DNA of 64,000 bases from an uncultured Flavobacteriaceae bacterium. GTDB lineage: Bacteria; Bacteroidota; Bacteroidia; Flavobacteriales; Flavobacteriaceae. Positions 15,605 to 24,942 of this stretch are shown piece after piece (position 1 is the first letter of the stretch; each line of letters starts with the position of its first letter). Under the pieces are notes generated by a model. The model made no database searches. It was not told where the DNA came from and saw only the letters and a program-made list of their open reading frames with translations. Location of the stretch: assembly GCA_905381055.1 (NCBI GenBank), contig CAJPUR010000013.1:1-64000 (forward strand), written 5' to 3'. The translations under genes and the position numbers were made by a program.

Positions 15605-16858
15605 TTAAGAATTCAATAAAATTTTATTATCATTAATTACACCATAAACTTTTCCTTGCATTTTTTCATTAATAAATGCACAATTTTTGGATTTTGACTT
15701 TATAGATGAATTAGAGAAAGTCCAATTAATATCTGGATCAAATAATGTAATGTTAGCAATTGAGCCAACTTTTATAGTTTCTTTTTCTAAATTAAAACAT
15801 CTCCGTCCCCTTGTAAGGATTTGAATAACCTTTTCTAATGGAAATAATTTACATAATACACCAAAAACTGCTTCAAGTCCAATTGAACCATCTAAAGAAT
15901 TAATAAATGATAAATTTTTTAGCTCTTTATTTACTGGTTCGTGCATTGAGGTAGCCATATCTATAGTTCCGTCTATAAGTCCCTCCCTTAATGAAGAAGA
16001 ATCACTTTTTGACCTGAGCGGGGGAAAGAATTTATAAGTAGCATCAAAATCTTCAATTTTATTATCTGAAAATAATAGATGCATTATCGATGTAGTTGAA
16101 TAGATATTTAATCCATGTTTTTTTGCATTTCTAATTAATTCTACACCTTCACTAGTAGTAACATAAGGTATTAATAATGAACCTCCTGAGTATTTTAAAA
16201 TCTCAATATCTCTTTGAATTTGTATTATTTCACTAAGCTTTGGTATTCCTGGTAATCCAATTTTTGCACTAACTATTCCTTCATTGACTATACCATTACC
16301 CACTATATTTATGTCATTTGGATAGGAAAAAATTAAGCCGTTAAATTTTTGAGAATATTTTAATGCAATTTTTAATAGATTTGAGTTAATAATAGGTTTT
16401 TTATAATCACCAAAACCGATAGCACCATTAGATTTTAAAATTGATAATTCAACTAGTTGTCTACCATTTTGATCAATTGTCAAAGCGGAGACCGGACGAA
16501 TTTTGGTTGGTGTTTTTTCAGAAAAATTTATCAAATTATTTACTCCTAAAATATTATCAATTATTGGATTTGTATTTGGATTTAAACCAATTTGAGTAAA
16601 TCCACTCAAACCAGCAGTTTTTAATCCGTTAGTAATTGTCTCTCTTTCTTCATATCCTGGTTCACCAAAACAAACACTAGGATCAAACCAACCAGTAGAT
16701 ATGTGAAGGTTTTTTTTTGAAATAATATCAATGTCATTAACATTAATTTTATCATCAATTTCTTTAATTACTCCATTGATAATTAGAATGTCTTTAGTTA
16801 AAAAATGCAAATTATGGGAAGAGTCAACTATAGTAGCATTTTTAATTAGTATATCCAT
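15605..16858 (-). CDS. Dihydroorotase-like protein lacking metal ligands
   Basis: A 417-aa amidohydrolase-fold protein clearly related to dihydroorotase (PyrC): the N-terminal small beta domain, the block GEPGYEERETI, then PNTNPIID, and the C-terminal LFDPDINWTFSN with a final beta strand. Active enzymes have a D-x-H-x-H-x-R motif near residue 60; here it reads D59-P-S-V-C-F-G, so both histidines and the arginine are replaced. The region of the late catalytic aspartate reads ATSMHEPV. Catalysis by the usual route is unlikely. I recall similar degenerate relatives in Flavobacteriia, where they may parallel the non-catalytic PyrC' that supports aspartate carbamoyltransferase. It seems co-transcribed with the esterase gene. 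Confidence 0.85.
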   Translation of the reverse strand: MDILIKNATIVDSSHNLHFLTKDILIINGVIKEIDDKINVNDIDIISKKNLHISTGWFDPSVCFGEPGYEERETITNGLKTAGLSGFTQIGLNPNTNPIIDNILGVNNLINFSEKTPTKIRPVSALTIDQNGRQLVELSILKSNGAIGFGDYKKPIINSNLLKIALKYSQKFNGLIFSYPNDINIVGNGIVNEGIVSAKIGLPGIPKLSEIIQIQRDIEILKYSGGSLLIPYVTTSEGVELIRNAKKHGLNIYSTTSIMHLLFSDNKIEDFDATYKFFPPLRSKSDSSSLREGLIDGTIDMATSMHEPVNKELKNLSFINSLDGSIGLEAVFGVLCKLFPLEKVIQILTRGRRCFNLEKETIKVGSIANITLFDPDINWTFSNSSIKSKSKNCAFINEKMQGKVYGVINDNKILLNS

Positions 16859-16924
16859 TTATTAGTAAATAAATACCCTTAACAAAAGTAATGGAAAAAA
16901 TTATATATTTTATTATTAGATATA

Positions 16925-17680
16925 TTAAAATTTTTCAAATGCACTTAGACCAAATAACGCAAAGTCATATTTTACAGGATCAAGTGGATCGTATAACCTT
17001 AAATTTAAATCCAATTGTTTTAGAGATTTTTGATCATTTTGCCTCCTTTTTATTAAACCTAGTTTCCTTGCAATTTTTCCTGAGTGAATGTCTAATGGAC
17101 ATGATAGTTGAGAAGACTTTATTTTTTTCCAAATACCAAAATCTACTCCGTTTTTAGGTGACCTCACCATCCATCTAAGGAACATATTCAGTCTTTTTGC
17201 TGCAGAACCATTAAATGGATCTGGAAGGTGTTTCCTTGTTCTTTTATCATGTTTTAATTCAAAAAAAATTTTTTTGAAATGATGAATACTTTCTTGGAGA
17301 TTATTATCAATAATATTTTTATAAAATAAACTTTCTAGTCCTGCATAATTTAAATAAATATTTTTTAAAGATTTAATGAAATATTTTAAATCATCAGAGT
17401 TAAATGTTCGATGAACAAAACCATTGATTTTTTTCAGATCCTTTTCCTCATGATTAGTTATAAATTCATAAGGTGAATTATCTAATATTTCAATTATTTT
17501 TTGTGAATTTTTAATTATTGTCTTTCTGTTACCCCAAGAAATTGTAGAAGTAAGAAAACCAGAAATTTCAATATCTTCTTTTTTATTAAATTGATGGAGT
17601 ATTTTTACAGGGTCATTTTTAATGAATTCAGGTGATTCGTATAGTTTAGCTTTCTCATCAAGAAATTCTTTATAAGACAT
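16925..17680 (-). CDS. TIGR02757 family protein
   Basis: A 251-aa protein matching the conserved bacterial TIGR02757 (DUF2400) family of unknown function. Recognisable stretches are ISGFLTSTISWGNRKTI, HRTFNSDDLKYF, RLNMFLRWMVR and CPLDIHSGKIARKLGL. The helix-rich C-terminal part is reminiscent of HhH-type DNA glycosylases (LDIHSGKIAR resembles the catalytic-aspartate region), which would suit a nucleic-acid role, but that is inference. It starts 7 bases after the stop of the LolD-type ATPase gene and probably shares its transcript. Confidence 0.85.
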   Translation of the reverse strand: MSYKEFLDEKAKLYESPEFIKNDPVKILHQFNKKEDIEISGFLTSTISWGNRKTIIKNSQKIIEILDNSPYEFITNHEEKDLKKINGFVHRTFNSDDLKYFIKSLKNIYLNYAGLESLFYKNIIDNNLQESIHHFKKIFFELKHDKRTRKHLPDPFNGSAAKRLNMFLRWMVRSPKNGVDFGIWKKIKSSQLSCPLDIHSGKIARKLGLIKRRQNDQKSLKQLDLNLRLYDPLDPVKYDFALFGLSAFEKF

Positions 17681-17687
17681 TGGAAAT

Positions 17688-18359
17688 TTAATTTACAAGT
17701 AATCCATCTTTAAGATTTAGAACTCTATCTGACATTGATGCTAACTTGCTATTATGGGTAACAATTACAAATGTTTGATCATATTTTTTTCTGAGTCTTA
17801 AAAAAAGATCATTAATTAAATCAGAATTTTTGGAATCAAGATTTCCTGTGGGTTCGTCAGCAAAAATAATTTCTGGATCATTAATTAAAGCTCTTGCTAA
17901 TGATATCCTTTGTTGCTCTCCACCAGATAATTCAGCTGGTGAATTATTTAATTTTTTAATTAAATTAAATTCATTCAAAAGTATTTTAGCTTTCTCAATA
18001 CATTCATTTTTTGTCAAACCCTTTATAAGTGCAGGTAACATGATGTTTTCAATTGCTGAAAATTCAGGCAATAATTCATGAGATTGAAAAACAAAACCTA
18101 TTGATTCATTTCTAAGCTTACAAACTTCATTGTCATTTAAACTTTGTATTTCTCTATCACCAATTTTTAAAGAATATTTTTCTTGACTATCTGGTTTAGA
18201 AATCGTGCTTATAATTTCAAGTAACGTAGTTTTTCCTGCACCTGAGGGGCCAATTATTGATACTATTTCTCCTTTATAAATATCAAAATTAATATTATTT
18301 AAAACCTTTAAGGACTTATAGGTTTTAGAAATATTTTTTGCAGATAATATTATTTTCAT
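17688..18359 (-). CDS. ABC transporter ATPase, LolD/MacB type
   Basis: A 223-aa ATP-binding subunit with Walker A GPSGAGKTT (37-45), Q-loop FVFQSHELLPEF (89-100), signature LSGGEQQR (144-151), Walker B IIFADEPT (164-171) and a switch histidine in VTHNSKLA. The SHELLPEF variant after the Q-loop is typical of LolD, which powers extraction of lipoproteins from the inner membrane together with LolC/E. No permease gene is adjacent, so assignment to LolD over a MacB/FtsE relative is by sequence only. Confidence 0.88.
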   Translation of the reverse strand: MKIILSAKNISKTYKSLKVLNNINFDIYKGEIVSIIGPSGAGKTTLLEIISTISKPDSQEKYSLKIGDREIQSLNDNEVCKLRNESIGFVFQSHELLPEFSAIENIMLPALIKGLTKNECIEKAKILLNEFNLIKKLNNSPAELSGGEQQRISLARALINDPEIIFADEPTGNLDSKNSDLINDLFLRLRKKYDQTFVIVTHNSKLASMSDRVLNLKDGLLVN

Positions 18360-18442
18360 AATTATTAAAATTAATATTTTTAATTATAAAAAAATTAATT
18401 ATTAAATATTTAATTTATTTTTGAAAAATTAAAAAAATAATA

Positions 18443-18979
18443 ATGATAAAAGAAAGTGTTTGCTATTTAGCAGGTGGATGTTTTTGGTGTACTGAGGTGA
18501 TTTTCAATCAAGTTATTGGAGTTAATGAGGTTCAATCAGGTTTTTCTGGCGGGCATGTAAAAAATCCCAGCTACTATGATGTATGTACCGGTAAAACTGG
18601 TCATACTGAAACAATCAAAGTCAATTATGATCCCTTAAAAGTTAAATTTGAGGAGTTATTATATGTTTTTTTTATTTCTCATGACCCTACAACTATTGAT
18701 AGACAAGGCAATGACATAGGGAGTCACTATAGATCAGCAATTTTTTACTCAAATTCTTACGAAAAAGAAGCTTCTGAAAAATTTATTTCAAAATTAACCA
18801 ATGACAAAGTCTTTACAAATGAAATTGTTACAGAAATTGTTGAATTTAAAAATTTTTATTTGGCAGAGAGTGAACATCAAAACTATTACAATAATAATCC
18901 CGGTCAACCATATTGTAGTTTTGTAATCAAGCCTAAAGTTGAATCTATGAGAAAAAAAGTTAAACTTTTATTAAAATAA
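18443..18979 (+). CDS. msrA: Peptide-methionine (S)-S-oxide reductase MsrA
   Basis: A 178-aa enzyme that repairs S-form methionine sulfoxide in proteins. GGCFWCTE at residues 11-18 contains the catalytic C13, and SGFSGGHVKNPSYYDVCTGKTGHTE and EHQNYY are further signatures. A fused MsrB domain is absent. No signal peptide is visible, so the cytoplasm is likely. A TATTTTTG motif at 18416-18423 is a possible -7 element with no clear -33 partner. The gene converges on the DUF6787 gene with 7 bases between stops. Confidence 0.95.
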   Translation: MIKESVCYLAGGCFWCTEVIFNQVIGVNEVQSGFSGGHVKNPSYYDVCTGKTGHTETIKVNYDPLKVKFEELLYVFFISHDPTTIDRQGNDIGSHYRSAIFYSNSYEKEASEKFISKLTNDKVFTNEIVTEIVEFKNFYLAESEHQNYYNNNPGQPYCSFVIKPKVESMRKKVKLLLK

Positions 18980-18986
18980 AATAACA

Positions 18987-19319
18987 TTATTTTTTTTTAA
19001 TAAATCTTTTAAAACCAATTTTTGAAAGAAATTCTTTTTCGAATTCCCAAAAAAAGTCAAATTGATTAAAAATAAAACCATTAGCAATCAATAAAACTTG
19101 GTATATTGGGAAAATCACAGTAAGTCTTATAATCCAAAAAATAACATCACCAAAAATGTAAGTCGAAAAAAACTCTTTATTTATATTAAAAAAATCAAGA
19201 ATTGGATCCGTTATAATCATAGATAATGTACCAGTAATTCCAAAAACAATAAATATTATAATCAATTGTTGATTTGATTTAATTCCCCATTTTGATTTTA
19301 GTAAATTGATATATTTCAT
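18987..19319 (-). CDS. DUF6787 family small membrane protein
   Basis: A 110-aa protein with two hydrophobic segments (about residues 20-37 and 52-88), a basic N terminus (KSKWGI) and a basic C-terminal tail. The pattern and length fit the DUF6787 family of Bacteroidota. Function unknown. Its start codon overlaps the stop of serA by 1 base, so it appears to be the last gene of a serC-serA-DUF6787 operon, an arrangement I believe recurs in Flavobacteriia. Confidence 0.72.
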   Translation of the reverse strand: MKYINLLKSKWGIKSNQQLIIIFIVFGITGTLSMIITDPILDFFNINKEFFSTYIFGDVIFWIIRLTVIFPIYQVLLIANGFIFNQFDFFWEFEKEFLSKIGFKRFIKKK

Positions 19320-20269
19320 TAACCGATTATTTCGGATATTTTTTCTGCAAGTTCAATTCCAATTCTGTCTTGAGCCTCCCCTGTTGCTGCTCCAATGTGA
19401 GGAGTTAAAGAAATATTTGGATGCATTAGAATTTTAATTTTTGGTGTAGGCTCATTCTCAAAAGTATCAAGTGCAGCAAAAGATATTTTACCTGAATTTA
19501 AAGAATCTAATAAAGCAATTTCGTCTATAATTCCTCCTCGTGAAGCATTAATTATTGAAGATCCATCTTTCATAATTAAAAATTCTTTTTTTCCTATTAT
19601 GTATTCTTTTTGTGCAGGTATATGTAGGGATACAAAATCCGAATTTTTGAGAAGATAATCAAAAGGTTCAGTCTCAATTTTAAATATTAATTTTTGCTTA
19701 TCAAAAAACTCAAGATTAATCACAGATTTTTTAACAAATTTGTCACTAACAATTACTTTCATACCTATTCCTATTGCAATTTTAGCAACTTCCTGCCCAA
19801 TTCTTCCAAAACCTACTATACCTAATGTTTTCCCTCTAAGCTCAATACCTTTTGAATAAGATTTTTTAAGTTTTTTAAAATCTTTGTCTCCTTCTAATGG
19901 CATATTTCTATTTGAATCATGGAGAAATCTTACTCCACCATATAAGTGACTAAAAACTAACTCAGCTACAGATGCGGAGGAAGCTGCAGGCGTATTTATA
20001 ACTTCTATACCTTTTTCTCTTGCATACTCCACATCTATATTGTCCATTCCAACACCTCCACGACCAATTATTTTTAAGGATTTACAAGAATCAATAAGAT
20101 CTTTCCTTGCCGTTGTTGCACTTCTTACTAACAAAACAACTATATTGTTATTTATAATATATTCAATAAGCTCGTCTTGTGGAATGTTTTGAGTTAGTAC
20201 TTCAAAACCTTTTTTTAAGAGAAGATTTTTTCCAGATTCTGAAATACCATCATTTGCTAATATTTTCAT
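19319..20269 (-). CDS. serA: D-3-phosphoglycerate dehydrogenase, short form
   Basis: A 316-aa NAD-dependent dehydrogenase that oxidises 3-phosphoglycerate, the first step of serine synthesis. The Rossmann motif GIVGFGRIGQEV, the catalytic arginine and histidine regions (NASRGGIIDE, LTPHIGAATGEAQ) and the early block RSATTARKDLID are present. It ends about where the catalytic domain ends, so the ACT regulatory domain of E. coli SerA is missing and serine feedback by that route is not expected. Its ATG overlaps the serC stop by 4 bases (ATGA), which indicates translational coupling in the order of the pathway's operon. Confidence 0.93.
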   Translation of the reverse strand: MKILANDGISESGKNLLLKKGFEVLTQNIPQDELIEYIINNNIVVLLVRSATTARKDLIDSCKSLKIIGRGGVGMDNIDVEYAREKGIEVINTPAASSASVAELVFSHLYGGVRFLHDSNRNMPLEGDKDFKKLKKSYSKGIELRGKTLGIVGFGRIGQEVAKIAIGIGMKVIVSDKFVKKSVINLEFFDKQKLIFKIETEPFDYLLKNSDFVSLHIPAQKEYIIGKKEFLIMKDGSSIINASRGGIIDEIALLDSLNSGKISFAALDTFENEPTPKIKILMHPNISLTPHIGAATGEAQDRIGIELAEKISEIIG

Positions 20270-21333
20270 AAACTTATTTTTTCAAATTTTTTCATAACAT
20301 CAATTAAAACCTCTATACTTTCAAAAGGTAAAGCATTATAAATAGACGCTCTATAACCTCCAACAGATCTATGGCCTTTTAAACCACTAATTCCATTTTC
20401 TTCACAAAGTTTATTGAATTTTTCTTCATTTAAACCATCTTTTAAGTTAAAAGTTGCATTCATAATACTTCTATCTTCTTCTTTTGTAAAACCTTCAAAT
20501 GCATTATTTCTATCAATTTCGTTATATATCATTTCAGCTTTTTTGTTGTTTTGTTTTTCAATTCCAACAATTCCTCCATTTGATTCAATCCACCTAAGAG
20601 TCAATAGGGAGGTATATACAGCAAAAACAGGCGGAGTATTAAACATACTTTCTTTATCTATATGAATTTTATAATCAAGCATTGAAGGTATTTTTCTGTT
20701 TACTTTACCAAGGATATCATCTTTAATTACTACAAGTGTTGTTCCTGCAGGACCCATATTTTTTTGTGCTCCTGCATAAAATAAGTCAAACTTTGAATAA
20801 TCTATATTTCTAGAAAAAATGTCTGAACTCATATCCGCTATTAGAGGAAAATCAAATTTGGGGAAAGTTTTAAATTGAGTTCCAAAAATTGTATTATTGG
20901 TAGTTAAATGTAAATAATCAATTTTTTTAGTTATTTTAAAATTCTTAGGAATATAATTGTAATTCTTATCCTTTGATGAAGCTATCTCAATTACTTCGCC
21001 AAAAAGTCTGGCTTCATTTATTGCTTTTTGAGACCAAGAACCAGTATTAATAAAACCAGCTCGTTTATCTAATAAATTAATAGCAGACATAAGGAATTGC
21101 ATGCTTGCCCCTCCTTGTAAAAATAGTACTTTGTATATTTTTGAATCTAATTTTAAAAGTTTTAAAACTAATGATTGAGCTTCATTCATTATAGAAATAA
21201 ATTCTTTACTTCTGTGAGAAATTTCTATAAGTGAAAGACCAATAGAATCAAGCTCTTCTATTGATTTAGAAGATTGTTCAATGACACTTTTAGGTAAAAT
21301 TGAAGGTCCTGCACTAAAATTATGTTTTTTCAT
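20266..21333 (-). CDS. serC: Phosphoserine aminotransferase
   Basis: A 355-aa PLP enzyme converting 3-phosphohydroxypyruvate and glutamate to phosphoserine. The N terminus KKHNFSAGPSILP and the PLP-lysine segment AGAQKNMGPAG are diagnostic, as is the C-terminal GLKGHRSVGGYRASIYNA. I start it at ATG 21333; an in-frame TTG at 21351 would add six residues. It is followed by serA with a 4-base overlap. A 14-bp palindrome (21342-21355) lies just before the start. Confidence 0.96.
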   Translation of the reverse strand: MKKHNFSAGPSILPKSVIEQSSKSIEELDSIGLSLIEISHRSKEFISIMNEAQSLVLKLLKLDSKIYKVLFLQGGASMQFLMSAINLLDKRAGFINTGSWSQKAINEARLFGEVIEIASSKDKNYNYIPKNFKITKKIDYLHLTTNNTIFGTQFKTFPKFDFPLIADMSSDIFSRNIDYSKFDLFYAGAQKNMGPAGTTLVVIKDDILGKVNRKIPSMLDYKIHIDKESMFNTPPVFAVYTSLLTLRWIESNGGIVGIEKQNNKKAEMIYNEIDRNNAFEGFTKEEDRSIMNATFNLKDGLNEEKFNKLCEENGISGLKGHRSVGGYRASIYNALPFESIEVLIDVMKKFEKISL

Positions 21334-21341
21334 ATTTTTTA

Positions 21342-21355
21342 ATATTTGCAAATAT
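21342..21355. repeat. 14-bp palindrome upstream of serC
   Basis: ATATTTGCAAATAT is a perfect palindrome 8 bases before the serC ATG. The same 14-mer occurs at 27777-27790 overlapping the pcm start. It includes a near -7 element (GATATTTG on the minus strand), so it could be an operator or merely a promoter followed by A+T-rich sequence. Confidence 0.4.
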
Positions 21356-21418
21356 CAAAAGATCAATTTGAATTTTTGTTGTGATTTTAATTTTTTTTAT
21401 AAATTTTTTAAACAATTA

Positions 21419-22453
21419 TTAATTTCGACTTAAAATAAATTTAATTGTATCAATATTATCAGCATAATCTGATAAGCTTGGTGATTGAAGCGAACCTAGT
21501 GGAAAGCTATTTGGTATATTTAAATTTGTTGAGACACATTGTATTACATCACTATCATCAATAATTTTCTTTTTTAATTTATTTAAGTCAGTATAAAATT
21601 CATAATTTAAACATGAAACAGGGGAATTATATGAATTGTCTTCTTTTAAGATAAAAAAACCATTTTCCAAAAAACTAATTTTATTCATTAAGAATAAAGT
21701 CTTGTAGTATTGATAGTTATTAGAATATTTTTTTGAATTTATAATTTTTGAATATGAATATAATGATTTGAAAATTATGTCTATATCATAATTTATTGGT
21801 AAAAATAATTTTGAAACACTTCTACATCCGAGACCATAATAAGTTAAAATATCAGTAACCAATAAATCTATTTCATTTTTAGTTTCATTTCCATCCAAAA
21901 CTGCTATACCTGATCTGTTTTTTCTTATAATACTTGGGATATAAGAAAAATAATAATCAAAATATCTTGAGCTATTGTTACTGCCGGTGGCAATAATCAT
22001 ATCAATTTTGGAGAATTTCCTATCTGTAAATATTACAGATTTTTCAAAAACCTGACCAAATTCACATAATTTATTTAATAAAAAAGGTATTAAGTACGGA
22101 TCAGATGAAGATTTTTTTATTTTAGCCATATTGCCAGTTATTAGAATGCATAAGATGTCATGAAATCCTACTATGGGAATATTCCCTGCCAATACTAAAC
22201 CAATAATTTTTATTGATTTTTTTTCATTAATTAAATATTTATTTAACCATGATTTCAAAGACTTTTTATTTAATATTTTTCCCCATTCTTTAAGCGCTAT
22301 TAGTTGGTTTTCAGTTGTAAACCAATTATTATGATTATATGTTTTATTTATGCATAAAGATAAATCTTTGTATTTTTTTTCTTTTAAATCTATTTTACAT
22401 AAATACTTACCCAATTTTTCAATTGCGTTAATTCTTTTATTTAGTTTGTCCAT
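21419..22453 (-). CDS. Acyl-CoA reductase (LuxC-like)
   Basis: A 344-aa protein of the LuxC/acyl-CoA reductase family, members of the aldehyde dehydrogenase superfamily that reduce acyl-CoA or acyl groups to aldehydes. The nucleotide-binding region VLAGNIPIVGFHDILCILI and the motif YYGLGCRSVSKLF, whose cysteine is the likely nucleophile, are visible. In Flavobacteriia this gene is commonly divergent from a dicluster ferredoxin, as here, and near serC. Its physiological substrate is unknown. The leader would be about 30 bases if the minus-strand TATTTTTG at 22497-22490 is its -7 element. Confidence 0.85.
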   Translation of the reverse strand: MDKLNKRINAIEKLGKYLCKIDLKEKKYKDLSLCINKTYNHNNWFTTENQLIALKEWGKILNKKSLKSWLNKYLINEKKSIKIIGLVLAGNIPIVGFHDILCILITGNMAKIKKSSSDPYLIPFLLNKLCEFGQVFEKSVIFTDRKFSKIDMIIATGSNNSSRYFDYYFSYIPSIIRKNRSGIAVLDGNETKNEIDLLVTDILTYYGLGCRSVSKLFLPINYDIDIIFKSLYSYSKIINSKKYSNNYQYYKTLFLMNKISFLENGFFILKEDNSYNSPVSCLNYEFYTDLNKLKKKIIDDSDVIQCVSTNLNIPNSFPLGSLQSPSLSDYADNIDTIKFILSRN

Positions 22454-22457
22454 TTAT

Positions 22458-22488
22458 TTGTTCAATAGTCAATAAGATATTATTTTTG
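22458..22488 (+). promoter_or_regulatory. Promoter of the ferredoxin gene
   Basis: TTG (22458-22460), 20 bases, TATTTTTG (22481-22488): a full Bacteroidota-type promoter. Transcription would start near 22494, giving a leader of about 18 bases before the GTG start. Confidence 0.65.
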
Positions 22489-22511
22489 ACAAAAATATAA
22501 ACAAATTAATT

Positions 22512-22865
22512 GTGGCTATAATAATAACAGATGAATGTATAAATTGTGGTGCGTGTGAACCTGAGTGTCCAAATACAGCAATCTATGAGGGAGCTGATAG
22601 CTGGACATATAAAGATGGTACTTCATTAGAAGGCAATTCAACCCTCCACAATGGCCATAAAGTTAATGCTGACGAAATTCAATCTCCTGTTTCTGACGAG
22701 TTTTATTATATAGTTACAGATAAGTGTACAGAATGTAAAGGGTTTCATGATGAGCCCCAATGTGCTGCTGTTTGTCCAGTTGACTGTTGTGTTCCCGATG
22801 AAAATAATGTTGAATCTGATGATGTTTTACTTAAGAAACAAAAAATATTACATCCAAATTCATAA
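22512..22865 (+). CDS. 2[4Fe-4S] ferredoxin, Alvin type
   Basis: A 117-aa low-potential electron carrier. The first cluster motif is [11 protein letters not shown] (C-x2-C-x2-C-x3-C with the final proline-flanked cysteine) and the second is [17 protein letters not shown], where eight residues separate the second and third cysteines, the insertion typical of Allochromatium-type ferredoxins. The start is GTG, supported by the family N terminus [12 protein letters not shown] directly after it and no upstream ATG. The partner enzyme is not shown by context. The stop lies 12 bases before ychF, so the two may be co-transcribed. Confidence 0.93.
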   Translation: MAIIITDECINCGACEPECPNTAIYEGADSWTYKDGTSLEGNSTLHNGHKVNADEIQSPVSDEFYYIVTDKCTECKGFHDEPQCAAVCPVDCCVPDENNVESDDVLLKKQKILHPNS

Positions 22866-22877
22866 TTAAATTTATTT

Positions 22878-23972
22878 ATGAAAGCAGGAATAGTTGGACT
22901 TCCAAATGTTGGTAAATCTACTTTATTTAACTGTTTATCAAATGTTAAAGCACAAAGTGCTAATTTCCCTTTTTGTACGATTGAACCTAATATTGGAATT
23001 ATTAATGTTCCTGATACTAGACTTGAAATATTAAATGATTTAGTCAATCCAGAAAAAATTATTCCAGCTAATGTGCAAATACTTGATATTGCTGGTCTTG
23101 TGAAAGGAGCTAGCAAAGGGGAGGGTTTAGGTAATAAGTTTTTATCCAATATTAGGGAAACGGATGCAATAATTCATGTAATTAGGTGCTTCGATAATGA
23201 TAATATTACCCATGTAGATGGTAAAATAGACCCTGTAAGAGACAAAGAAATAATTGATTTAGAATTGCAATTAAAAGATCTTGAATTAATAGAAAAGAGA
23301 ATAGAAAAATTGATAAGAGTCGTAAAATCAGGTGATAATAATGCTAAAAAGTCTTTAGACATATTAATAAATTTAAAATCTCAAATAAATAAATCTAAAA
23401 ATATACGTGAATGCATTTTTGAATCAAGTGAAATACAAAAATATGTAAATGATTTATATCTTCTAACAAGTAAACCTGTAATGTATTTATGTAATGTTTC
23501 TGAAAAACATATTTTAAAAGGTAATGAATATGTTAACCAAATCAAATCACTGGTTAAAAAAGAAAAATCGGAAGTTTTAGTATTGGCAGCGAGTACTGAG
23601 TCAGAAATTAATGAATTGGAGGATTTTAATGATCGTAAATTATTTTTAAATGATTTAGGTCTTAATGAATCAGGTTCATCAAAGCTTATAAAAAAAACTT
23701 TTAAATTACTTAATCAACATACTTTTTTTACAGTTGGTAAAAAAGAGGTAAAGGCTTGGACAATTCCTGTTGGTATTAATGCATCATCAGCGGCAGGGGT
23801 AATTCATTCTGATTTTGAAAAAGGATTTATTAAAGCTGAGGTAATGTCATATAACGATTTCATAAAGCACGGATCAGAATTAAAAGTTAGAGAAGCAGGA
23901 AAAGTTAGGGTAGAGGGGAAGGATTACATTGTGAATGATGGAGATATTATTCACTTTCGTTTTAACTTATAG
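22878..23972 (+). CDS. ychF: Ribosome-binding ATPase YchF
   Basis: A 364-aa Obg-related P-loop protein that binds ribosomes and hydrolyses ATP. G1 is GLPNVGKSTLFN (6-17) and G3 is DIAGLV. The fourth motif is NVSE (in YLCNVSEKHI), of the NxxE form that explains the family's preference for ATP over GTP. The C-terminal TGS-like domain is seen in WTIPVGINASSAAGVIHSDFEKGF. It is likely transcribed with the ferredoxin gene and overlaps the convergent miaA by 6 bases. Confidence 0.96.
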   Translation: MKAGIVGLPNVGKSTLFNCLSNVKAQSANFPFCTIEPNIGIINVPDTRLEILNDLVNPEKIIPANVQILDIAGLVKGASKGEGLGNKFLSNIRETDAIIHVIRCFDNDNITHVDGKIDPVRDKEIIDLELQLKDLELIEKRIEKLIRVVKSGDNNAKKSLDILINLKSQINKSKNIRECIFESSEIQKYVNDLYLLTSKPVMYLCNVSEKHILKGNEYVNQIKSLVKKEKSEVLVLAASTESEINELEDFNDRKLFLNDLGLNESGSSKLIKKTFKLLNQHTFFTVGKKEVKAWTIPVGINASSAAGVIHSDFEKGFIKAEVMSYNDFIKHGSELKVREAGKVRVEGKDYIVNDGDIIHFRFNL

Positions 23973-24875
23973 TTTTTTTAATATTAAGCTTATTAATTGA
24001 TCTTTTTTGATGCTATCATTGTAAATTAAAGCTTCATCATATTTCTTGTTCCAAGTTATTTGTCTCTTAGCATATCTTCTGGTATTCCTTTTTATTAACT
24101 CAATTGTTTTACTATATGAATATTCTTTATTCCAATATCCAAACCATTCTTTATATCCAACTGTTTGTAAAGAATTTAATTTTGAATATTTAAATAAAGA
24201 TTTAACTTCACCTTCAAGCCCCTCATTAATCATTTTGTCAACTCTTGTATTTATTTTTTCATAAAGCCTTGCTCTTTCCATAGCTATGTTTATGGAAATT
24301 GTTTTAAAAAAATCTGGTGATTTTCTTTTTCCCAAGAAAAAGGAATAATTTGAATTTGATGACATACATATTTCAACTGCCCTAATAACTCTTTGAGGAT
24401 TATTTAAATCAACTTTTTTATAATATTCTGGGTCTTTATTTTTTAATATTTCTTTAATTTTCAAAATCCCTTCATTAATATAAATTTCTTTTACTTCTTC
24501 CTTTGTTTTTTTTTTAACTTCTGGGAATTGGTCTAATCCATAAATTAATGAATCAGCATACAGTCCTGAGCCACCAACCAGAATAACAAAATTATTTTTT
24601 TTGAATAAAATTTTCAACAATTTCAGGGCATCTTTTCTATACTCACCAATATTATAATTATCTGTAATTTTTTTATGTTGAATAAAATGATGTTTACATT
24701 TTTTTAATTCCTTTTCACTTGGTACTGATGTACCAATACTCATATTTTTATAAAATTGGCGTGAATCATATGAAATGATTTCACTTTTAAAAAACTTTCC
24801 TAAGGTAATACCTAAAGCAGTTTTTCCAGAGCAGGTTGGTCCAGTAACATGAATTAAATAGTTACGATTTTTCAT
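23967..24875 (-). CDS. miaA: tRNA dimethylallyltransferase MiaA
   Basis: A 302-aa enzyme that transfers a dimethylallyl group to A37 of tRNAs reading UNN codons. The P-loop TGPTCSGKTALG (11-22) and the conserved YDSRQFYKNMSIGTS, GGSGLYADSLIYG and RRYAKRQITWNK blocks are present, and the length is normal. It overlaps ychF by 6 bases at the 3' end. It is the second tRNA-modification gene in the window after mnmE. Confidence 0.96.
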   Translation of the reverse strand: MKNRNYLIHVTGPTCSGKTALGITLGKFFKSEIISYDSRQFYKNMSIGTSVPSEKELKKCKHHFIQHKKITDNYNIGEYRKDALKLLKILFKKNNFVILVGGSGLYADSLIYGLDQFPEVKKKTKEEVKEIYINEGILKIKEILKNKDPEYYKKVDLNNPQRVIRAVEICMSSNSNYSFFLGKRKSPDFFKTISINIAMERARLYEKINTRVDKMINEGLEGEVKSLFKYSKLNSLQTVGYKEWFGYWNKEYSYSKTIELIKRNTRRYAKRQITWNKKYDEALIYNDSIKKDQLISLILKKL

Positions 24876-24942
24876 AAATTATTAAAATAATTTAGTTTTA
24901 TTATAATCAAATTTGAAATCATATAAATTATTCTTATGTAAT

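Noticed and set aside
16891-17157. Plus-strand frame starting in the gap after the dihydroorotase-like gene
   Set aside because: Lies almost entirely antisense to the TIGR02757 gene and shows no family similarity.
22745-23149. Minus-strand 134-codon frame over ferredoxin/ychF
   Set aside because: Overlaps two clear plus-strand genes and lacks any recognisable domain.
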